In this document: one piece after another, positions 1 through 4,852 of the stretch
Numbering within the stretch: position 1 is the first letter of the stretch
Layout: each line of letters begins with the position of its first letter
NCBI GenBank assembly: GCA_902464595.1
Contig: CABQJX010000103.1
Location: 1 to 9,817, forward strand
Length of the DNA: 9,817 bases
Origin: an uncultured Lachnoclostridium sp.
GTDB taxonomy: Bacteria > Bacillota > Clostridia > Lachnospirales > Lachnospiraceae
Direction: 5' to 3'
Position numbers and translations under genes: made by a program
Notes under the pieces: generated by a model
What the model was told of the DNA's origin: nothing
Databases searched by the model: none
The model's input: only the letters and a program-made list of their open reading frames with translations

Positions 1-1509
1 AAGGAAACCATTGCAGCTCCCGTGGAGGGAGTGGGTCATTTTGAACCGCTGCGCCATTATGCGGAGGTTCATCTTCTTATGGAGCCCGGTGAGAGGGGAA
101 GCGGCCTGCAGTTTTCCTCGCAGTGCAGTGAGGATATGCTAGACCGGAACTGGCAGAGGCTGGTGCTCACTCATCTGGAGGAAAAGATCCACCGAGGTGT
201 CCTCACCGGTTCGCCGATTACGGATATGCGGATCACACTGGCAGCGGGACGCGCCCACCCCAAACATACGGAGGGAGGGGATTTCCGGCAGGCTACGTAC
301 CGCGCGTTGCGCCAGGGTTTGATGGAGGCAGGATCGATTTTGCTGGAGCCCTGGTATACCTTCCGCCTTGAGATACCGGAAACCTCCATCGGGCGGGCGA
401 TGACGGATCTGGAAAAGAGGTCGGGAACCTGTGTGATCGAGGAGACGGAAAATGGGATGGCAGTTCTGACTGGACAGGCCCCGGCTTCCGAAATGGTAGA
501 TTACCAGGCAGAGGTTATTTCTTATTCCAAGGGAAGGGGACGGCTGAGCTGTAGTCTGAAAGGGTATGAACCATGCCATAACACCCAGGAGGTTATGGAA
601 AAAATAGCTTATGACCCGGAGCGTGATACAGAAAATCCTACGGGATCTGTGTTCTGTTTCCACGGGGCGGGATTTGTGGTGAGCTGGGATCGTGTAAAGG
701 AATATATGCATGTGGACAGCGGGATTTCCTTGGATCTGCTCAAGATGGAAGGGGGAGACCTGGAGTCAGATCCTTTCTACAACAGAGGCGAAAAGCAGAG
801 GGAAGCAGCTTCCCGGGAAATCTGGCTGGGAACCGAGGAGATCGATGCTATCTTAGAGCGCACCTTTTATTCTAACAGCAGGGATAAATCATATGAGAGG
901 AAAAAGTTCCCCGGAAAGGGGAGAGAGGGGAGGAGCCGTACCCAGGGCCAGGCAGTTACCTATACCTATCGCCCTTCATCTTCCGAAAAAAAAGAAGAAT
1001 ACCTCTTAGTGGATGGCTATAACATTATCTACGCTTGGGAGGAACTGCGCGGGCTGGCAGAGGGAAACATGGACGGTGCAAGGATGGCTCTTATGGATAT
1101 GCTCTGCAATTACCAGGCAGTCCGCCGCTGCAATTTGATGGTGGTATTTGATGCTTATAAGGTAGAGGGGAGGGTGACAGAGGTCAGCCCCTATCACAAT
1201 ATCCAGGTGGTGTATACGAAAGAAGCAGAGACAGCGGATCAGTATATTGAAAAGTTTGCCCATCAGAATGCCAGCCGTTTTGATATATCTGTGGCCACAT
1301 CCGATGGGGTGGAGCAGGTGATCATCCTGGGGCAGGGCTGCCATCTCATTTCTGCCAGAGAGTTTGAGGCAGAGCTTAAGCGGGTGAACCAGGCCCTTCG
1401 GGAGGAATATATAGAACAGCCGGTTCTCAGAAAAAACCGGCTTTATGACATACTGCCTGAGGAGGTTTTGAGGCAAATGCAGGAGGCGGCAGAGGAAAAA
1501 GAAAAATAG
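1..1509 (+). CDS. TetM/EF-G-like translation factor GTPase with C-terminal Rae1/YacP-type NYN nuclease domain (5' partial)
   Basis: The frame is open from base 1, so the gene starts upstream; the GTG at 22 lies inside a conserved region and is not a start. The 502 visible codons begin with the PVEGVGHFEPLRHYAEV stretch that opens EF-G domain IV in TetM-type ribosomal protection proteins. Domains IV and V run to about codon 243. The G domain and domains II-III must lie upstream. Codons 244-331 are a low-similarity linker with a basic part (RKKFPGKGREGRSR). Codons 332 to about 490 read as an NYN/PIN RNase domain very like B. subtilis Rae1 (YacP): LLVDGYN (D338), VVFDAY (D384), ETADQYIE (D413), VATSD (D435). 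Rae1 is known to bind the ribosomal A site and cut mRNA during translation. I infer a ribosome-associated factor joining a GTPase to an mRNA nuclease. The tetracycline-displacing loop of TetM is not conserved (HPKHTEGGDF at 256-285), so true tetracycline resistance is doubtful. Domain assignment is confident; function is inference. Confidence 0.9.
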   Translation, partial: KETIAAPVEGVGHFEPLRHYAEVHLLMEPGERGSGLQFSSQCSEDMLDRNWQRLVLTHLEEKIHRGVLTGSPITDMRITLAAGRAHPKHTEGGDFRQATYRALRQGLMEAGSILLEPWYTFRLEIPETSIGRAMTDLEKRSGTCVIEETENGMAVLTGQAPASEMVDYQAEVISYSKGRGRLSCSLKGYEPCHNTQEVMEKIAYDPERDTENPTGSVFCFHGAGFVVSWDRVKEYMHVDSGISLDLLKMEGGDLESDPFYNRGEKQREAASREIWLGTEEIDAILERTFYSNSRDKSYERKKFPGKGREGRSRTQGQAVTYTYRPSSSEKKEEYLLVDGYNIIYAWEELRGLAEGNMDGARMALMDMLCNYQAVRRCNLMVVFDAYKVEGRVTEVSPYHNIQVVYTKEAETADQYIEKFAHQNASRFDISVATSDGVEQVIILGQGCHLISAREFEAELKRVNQALREEYIEQPVLRKNRLYDILPEEVLRQMQEAAEEKEK

Positions 1510-1537
1510 GGCAGTAACTCAAGAAGGCATAACAAGA

Positions 1538-1566
1538 TTGTAAAGGCGGAAAACCTCTGGTATAAT
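1538..1566 (+). promoter_or_regulatory. Sigma-A-type promoter of the DUF1576 gene
   Basis: The -35 element is TTGTAA (1538-1543), followed by a 17-bp spacer and a perfect -10 TATAAT (1561-1566). Transcription should start near 1573, giving a leader of about 38 nt. A small GC-rich hairpin (TGCCCGG / CCGGGTA, 1577-1593) sits just before the GGAGGT ribosome binding site at 1600-1605. The promoter lies in the 101-bp gap after the upstream GTPase gene, so the DUF1576 gene is probably transcribed independently. Confidence 0.75.
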
Positions 1567-1610
1567 GAAAGAAGACTGCCCGGCCCCCGGGTATAGATCG
1601 GAGGTATTCA

Positions 1611-2909
1611 ATGAAACATCTGGAGCATTTTCATGAGCTTTGTTCCCTGACCAGGAAACAAAAATTTTCTTTGCTTTCCCTGCTTCCTATTTATTTTATG
1701 GTGATCGGCCTGTTTTTTCAGCCTATAGATGAGATCCTTCCGGGAATGGTGCGGATCATGCGGGAGCCGGACTTTCTGATCACAGATTATTTTGTGGTAG
1801 GGGGAGTGGGAGCGGCCCTGATCAATGCAGGTATTCTGACTCTCATGAGCATCGCCATCCTTTATTTTATGGGAATGGATATGGACGGCCATACTATCAC
1901 TTCCATCTGCCTGATGTTTGGTTTTTCCCTTTTTGGCAAGAATCTTATGAATATATGGGCGATTCTGGCTGGTGTGTGGCTCTATGCCCGGTATCATAAA
2001 ACATCGATGAAGCGATATATCCATATCGGCCTTTATGGTACAAGCCTGTCGCCTATTATCACGCAGATGGTGCAGGTGGGAGAATTTCCGATTGGTGTCC
2101 GTATCCTGACTGCGGTAGCGGTAGGGCTTACTATGGGATTCGTTCTTCCGCCCCTTGCCACTCACGTCCACTATGCCCATAAGGGCTATTCCCTCTATAA
2201 TGTGGGATTTGCTTCCGGTATCATCGCCACAGTAGTGGTATCCATCCTTAAGTCTTTTGGGTTGGAGGTTCAGTCCCGACTGATCTGGTCAACAGGAAAT
2301 AACCGGGTATTTGCAGGGATCCTATTCCTTCTCTTTGGGGGAATGATCGTTGTAGGTGTGGCAGTGCGGGGAAAAGGGATCCTGGCAGCTTACCGCAGGA
2401 TCATCCGCAGCTACGGCTTGGGCGGAACGGATTATATGAAAGAGGAGGGCGGCGCCAGCACACTGTTCAATATGGGCATCAACGGTCTCTTCGCAACCGG
2501 TTTTGTCCTGGCAGTGGGAGGTGACCTCAATGGCCCGACGATCGGCGGTATCTTTACCATTGTGGGATTCAGCGCCACGGGAAAGCACTTGAGAAATATT
2601 GCGCCTGTAATGTTCGGGGTGTATCTGGCCAGCTTTACAAAGAACTGGGAAATCTATGAGCCATCCCCCATCCTGGCTCTGCTTCTTTCTACAACTCTGG
2701 CTCCAGTGGCCGGGGAATTTGGAGCTGTGCCAGGTATCATAGCAGGATTTCTCCATTCCTCTGTAGCTCTCAATGTGGGAATCGTTTATGGAGGAATGAA
2801 TTTATACAACAATGGATATGCCGGAGGAATTGTGGCTGTTTTCATGGTTCCGGTGGTTCAGTCTATACGGGACAGGAGAGCCAGGGCAAGAGGCGGTATT
2901 TCGCTGTAG
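1611..2909 (+). CDS. DUF1576-family integral membrane protein
   Basis: This 432-residue protein is mostly hydrophobic, with roughly ten or more predicted membrane segments, and I recognise it as a DUF1576-family protein of unknown function. It shows an internal duplication. Residues about 69-126 match about 284-341 at an offset of 215 (GFSLFGKNLMNI versus GFSATGKHLRNI). A second block, LYNVGFASGI (195-204), matches LYNNGYAGGI (398-407). In the first half the LYN motif is preceded by several histidines (H185, H187, H190). Conserved polar and glycine residues inside membrane helices, in two related halves, suggest a transporter or channel, but no substrate is known and none can be read from the context. 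The ATG is well placed: GGAGGT ends 5 nt upstream and a clear promoter precedes it. It converges on azlCD and is followed by an AT-rich region and a hairpin. Family identity is confident; the transport role is inference. Confidence 0.85.
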   Translation: MKHLEHFHELCSLTRKQKFSLLSLLPIYFMVIGLFFQPIDEILPGMVRIMREPDFLITDYFVVGGVGAALINAGILTLMSIAILYFMGMDMDGHTITSICLMFGFSLFGKNLMNIWAILAGVWLYARYHKTSMKRYIHIGLYGTSLSPIITQMVQVGEFPIGVRILTAVAVGLTMGFVLPPLATHVHYAHKGYSLYNVGFASGIIATVVVSILKSFGLEVQSRLIWSTGNNRVFAGILFLLFGGMIVVGVAVRGKGILAAYRRIIRSYGLGGTDYMKEEGGASTLFNMGINGLFATGFVLAVGGDLNGPTIGGIFTIVGFSATGKHLRNIAPVMFGVYLASFTKNWEIYEPSPILALLLSTTLAPVAGEFGAVPGIIAGFLHSSVALNVGIVYGGMNLYNNGYAGGIVAVFMVPVVQSIRDRRARARGGISL

Positions 2910-2929
2910 AAAAATCATAATAAAAAATC

Positions 2930-2955
2930 ACAATCAAAAAACCACAATCAAAAAA
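2930..2955. repeat. Short tandem direct repeat, ACAATCAAAAAA twice
   Basis: The 12-mer ACAATCAAAAAA occurs at 2930-2941 and again at 2944-2955, a 14-nt period, in the AT-rich stretch between the DUF1576 stop and the hairpin. Read on the minus strand it supplies two T-runs after the azlCD terminator stem. It is most likely slippage-derived filler or a backup U-tract. Confidence 0.6.
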
Positions 2956-2997
2956 TCCCTGGCTTTTTCCCGGGAGGAATCCCGGAAAAGCCAGGGA
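2956..2997 (-). terminator. Rho-independent terminator of azlCD, possibly serving both convergent units
   Basis: The outer stem TCCCTGGCTTTT (2956-2967) pairs with 2986-2997 over 12 bp, and an inner CCGGG/CCCGG of 5 bp follows after a 2-nt bulge (2968-2969). The loop is AGGAAT. On the minus strand the stem is followed by six Ts (complement of 2950-2955), ideal for ending azlCD, whose last stop lies 40 nt earlier. On the plus strand no T-run follows directly; a weaker second hairpin (AAAATCC / GGATTTT, 3003-3020) ending in TTTT could help stop the DUF1576 transcript. Confidence 0.85.
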
Positions 2998-3037
2998 GAT
3001 CAAAAATCCAGAGGGATTTTCTAAAAAGTTCTGTTTC

Positions 3038-3343
3038 CTATAGGAACAGATCCAGAATATATACCACAATGCAGCCTGCCATAGATACTTGGATCAGGCT
3101 TTTTCCTTTCCAGGCCATGAGGACAGCCACTGTCATGGCTGCCGCCCCGGACCAGATGGATTCAGTAGCCTGGAGGATGGCAGGGAAGGTCATGACAGAC
3201 AGGGTTACATAGGGTACATAGTAGAGGAAGGAGCGTATGTAGACATTTTTGATCTCCCTGCGGATCAATGTCAGGGGCAGGAGACGGATCAGATAAGTCA
3301 CGCTGGCCATGACGAGAATATACAGATAGACATTATGATTCAT
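3038..3343 (-). CDS. azlD: AzlD-family branched-chain amino acid exporter, small subunit
   Basis: This 101-residue, four-helix membrane protein has the AzlD hallmark TYLIRLLPLTLIRR early on, followed by FLYYVPYVTLSVMTFPAIL in the second hydrophobic block. AzlD works with AzlC as a two-component exporter of branched-chain amino acids; in B. subtilis loss of control over the azl operon gives 4-azaleucine resistance. The length is usual for the family. The start codon overlaps the 3' end of azlC by 11 bp, and an AGGAGG (complement of 3353-3358) lies 9 nt upstream inside azlC, which indicates translational coupling. It is the last gene of its operon. Family assignment is confident; the exact substrate is inferred from the family. 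Confidence 0.93.
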   Translation of the reverse strand: MNHNVYLYILVMASVTYLIRLLPLTLIRREIKNVYIRSFLYYVPYVTLSVMTFPAILQATESIWSGAAAMTVAVLMAWKGKSLIQVSMAGCIVVYILDLFL

Positions 3344-4052
3344 GGTTTGATTCCTCCTTTATAGGGAATAGGAAGGCGGCAGCTCCGGCAATGAGGAGTG
3401 TCAGCAGTATGATCCGAAGTCCTGATGACAGGGAGGACAGAGGGGGAAGGCAGGAAGCGGCCAGGCTGAGAACCATGGAGATGGCGGCCAGAGCAGCGAT
3501 CACACGGTCTGATTTGGCAGGAGGGATGATGACCGCTATAAACATTCCGTACAGTGCCACTCCGAGAGCATTTAGGATCCTTGCTGATAGGAGCTCTCCC
3601 GATACAGCACCTAAGAAGGTCCCGGCTGTCCAGCCAGGGATGGCCATAGCCATAAGCCCATAATAATAAAAGGGATTTAACAGGCCGGGCCGGCATGCAG
3701 AAAGGCCGAATACCTCGTCTGCCACTCCGAAAGCCAGGAAAAAGCGGTGGAAAAACGGCTGTCCCGGCTCCAGCTTTTGAGATAGGGAAAAGGACATCAG
3801 GCAGTAACGAAGATTGATGATGATCTGGATCAGCGCCAGCTCAATATAGGGAGCTCCTGTCTGGATAACGCCAAGGGCGGCAAACTGCCCGGCGCTGGTG
3901 AGATTGGTGAAGGACATGAGGACAGATTGAAAGACAGTAAGGCCCTTTAACTGGGCGGCAATGCCAAAGGTAAAGGACACGGCCAGATACCCCAGTCCAA
4001 TGGGAACACCGTCTCTAAGGCCGTTGTGAAATTGACTGAATTTACGTTCCAT
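3333..4052 (-). CDS. azlC: AzlC-family branched-chain amino acid exporter, large subunit
   Basis: From the ATG at 4052 this is a 239-residue membrane protein, the normal AzlC length. Motifs typical of the family are visible: GVPIGLGYLAVSFTFGI (residues 15-31), LTSAGQFAA (51-59), NLRYCLMSFSLS (80-91) and FLAFGVADEVFGLS (105-118). It forms the main channel-like subunit of the AzlCD exporter. The frame stays open upstream to an ATG at 4184, but that codon lies upstream of the promoter identified at 4105-4132, and the added residues do not resemble AzlC, so 4052 is the better start. The ribosome binding site is modest: GAAGGG with a long 12-nt spacing. No Lrp-type regulator is adjacent. The divergent neighbour is a MarR regulator that clearly heads the ABC operon. 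Confidence 0.93.
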   Translation of the reverse strand: MERKFSQFHNGLRDGVPIGLGYLAVSFTFGIAAQLKGLTVFQSVLMSFTNLTSAGQFAALGVIQTGAPYIELALIQIIINLRYCLMSFSLSQKLEPGQPFFHRFFLAFGVADEVFGLSACRPGLLNPFYYYGLMAMAIPGWTAGTFLGAVSGELLSARILNALGVALYGMFIAVIIPPAKSDRVIAALAAISMVLSLAASCLPPLSSLSSGLRIILLTLLIAGAAAFLFPIKEESNHES

Positions 4053-4104
4053 AGTAACTAGCAACCCTTCATAAAAGTATAAAGTAGGAATGAATCCTTT
4101 TCCA

Positions 4105-4132
4105 ATTATAGCAGGAAAATGGAGAAACTCAA
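4105..4132 (-). promoter_or_regulatory. Extended -10 promoter of azlCD
   Basis: Read on the minus strand: -35 TTGAGT (complement of 4127-4132), a 16-bp spacer, then TGC immediately before TATAAT (complement of 4105-4110), an extended -10 element. Transcription should start near 4098, leaving a leader of about 46 nt before the azlC ATG. That is too short for a T-box or other amino-acid-sensing riboswitch. The promoter position fixes the azlC start at or after 4064. Confidence 0.75.
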
Positions 4133-4209
4133 GGGAGATTTTTCCAATTTTTAATGCAAAATAACCGTTCTGCGATAGAAACATCAGGGGAAATTCGAGA
4201 GGGAAAAAC

Positions 4210-4238
4210 TTGACAAGAAAGCCGGATTGTTATAAAAT
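4210..4238 (+). promoter_or_regulatory. Consensus promoter of the marR-ABC operon
   Basis: A perfect -35 TTGACA (4210-4215) is separated by 17 bp from TAAAAT (4233-4238), five of six matches to the -10 consensus. The start of transcription would be near 4245. The strength of the core elements fits a promoter that is normally held down by a repressor. Confidence 0.85.
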
Positions 4239-4239
4239 A

Positions 4240-4253
4240 GTTCGGTAGCTAAC
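4240..4253. promoter_or_regulatory. Imperfect palindrome over the marR transcription start, likely MarR operator
   Basis: GTTCGGTAGCTAAC (4240-4253) equals its own reverse complement at 10 of 14 positions and sits directly downstream of the -10 box, covering the predicted +1. MarR-family repressors commonly bind such short AT-flanked palindromes in their own promoters. Autorepression, relieved by a ligand, is the natural reading. The element and its place are seen; the binding is inference. Confidence 0.55.
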
Positions 4254-4269
4254 AAAATGGGAGGAAACA

Positions 4270-4701
4270 ATGACTGCTGTTTTAAATCCAACGGTTCGTC
4301 TGATTACTACATTGTCCCATCTGATCCGAAGGAAAGTAGACTGCCAGGAGCACTTGGAGGAGCTGACTCCGGCTCAGGATCGGATGCTCCACTATATTCT
4401 GAGCCAGTGTGAGGAGAGGGATCTGTTTCAGAAGGAGATAGAGGAGGCGTTTAACCTGCGCCGTTCTACTGCGTCCGAGATGTTGACGCTGATGGAGCAG
4501 AAGGGGCTGATCATAAGGGAACGATGGGCTTCGGATGCCAGGATCCGTCAGATCGTACCCACAAAAAAGGGATGGAGCTTGAAAGAACGGGTTCTTCAGG
4601 ATGTGAAAGAGATGGAAAAGCTGGTCACCCGGGGTGTGACAGATGAGGAAATTGAATTATTTCTCCGTATAGGCGAGAAAATGATGGAGAATCTGAAATA
4701 G
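4270..4701 (+). CDS. MarR-family transcriptional regulator of the ABC exporter operon
   Basis: This 143-residue protein has the MarR winged helix-turn-helix layout: a helical dimerisation N-terminus, LTPAQDRMLHYIL (32-44), the HTH with its recognition helix in RRSTASEMLTLMEQKGL (64-80), the basic wing RERWASDARIRQIVPT (83-98), and C-terminal dimerisation helices. MarR proteins are dimeric repressors that release DNA on binding small, often phenolic or lipophilic, ligands. The ATG is preceded by GGGAGG (4259-4264) at 5 nt. The gene heads an operon with two ABC exporter half-transporters, a common arrangement in Clostridia, so it probably represses efflux and itself through the palindrome at 4240-4253. 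The effector cannot be read from sequence. Confidence 0.92.
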   Translation: MTAVLNPTVRLITTLSHLIRRKVDCQEHLEELTPAQDRMLHYILSQCEERDLFQKEIEEAFNLRRSTASEMLTLMEQKGLIIRERWASDARIRQIVPTKKGWSLKERVLQDVKEMEKLVTRGVTDEEIELFLRIGEKMMENLK

Positions 4702-4702
4702 G

Positions 4703-4744
4703 GGGGAGAGCCTTGTGGTGTATCGGACATCATAGGCTCTTTCC
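4703..4744 (+). terminator. Hairpin after marR, weak terminator or attenuator
   Basis: GGGGAGAGCCT (4703-4713) pairs with AGGCTCTTTCC (4734-4744) over 11 bp, including two G-U pairs. A 2x1 internal loop and a 6-bp inner helix (TGGTGT / ACATCA) with loop ATCGG follow. The hairpin starts just after the marR stop. There is no real U-tract beyond it (ATTTGCAAAA), so full termination is doubtful; partial readthrough into the ABC genes or 3'-end stabilisation of a marR message is more likely. I see no convincing separate promoter in 4745-4848. Confidence 0.45.
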
Positions 4745-4784
4745 ATTTGCAAAAAATAGGAATAAAAGCGGTTCTTCTATCTGA

Positions 4785-4852
4785 ATGAAACCCTTTGCAG
4801 CAGCATGAGGAAACTTAAAAAAGAAAATGAAAAAGGAGGTTTGAGACAGTGA
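4785..4852 (+). other. Two chained mini-ORFs leading into the first ABC gene
   Basis: An 8-codon frame (4785-4808, encoding MKPFAAA) ends in an ATGA overlap with a 16-codon frame (4805-4852, encoding MRKLKKENEKGGLRQ), which in turn ends in a GTGA overlap with the GTG start of the ABC gene at 4849. The ribosome binding site of the ABC gene lies inside the second mini-ORF. Neither frame has a clear ribosome binding site of its own, so translation is uncertain. If real, they would act as a leader peptide or coupling device; chance is a serious alternative. Confidence 0.25.

Noticed and set aside
139..711. Minus-strand open frame of 190 codons opposite the GTPase-nuclease gene
   Set aside because: It lies wholly antisense to conserved EF-G domain IV-V codons, and its product is a low-complexity mix without family motifs.
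1608..2180. Minus-strand open frame of 190 codons opposite the DUF1576 gene
   Set aside because: The His/Lys-rich product is typical of the reverse of hydrophobic codons, and the opposite strand encodes a recognised membrane protein with promoter and ribosome binding site.
2812..3024. Plus-strand frame overlapping the DUF1576 3' end and the terminator
   Set aside because: It runs through the terminator hairpin and the tandem repeat, has no ribosome binding site, and encodes no recognisable protein.
3089..3364. Plus-strand frame opposite azlD
   Set aside because: Its product is an antisense shadow rich in Gly, Asp and His, while the minus strand encodes a clear AzlD.
4053..4104. T-box or amino-acid riboswitch in the azlCD leader
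   Set aside because: The leader from the predicted start is only about 46 nt, with no specifier loop, T-box bulge sequence or terminator.
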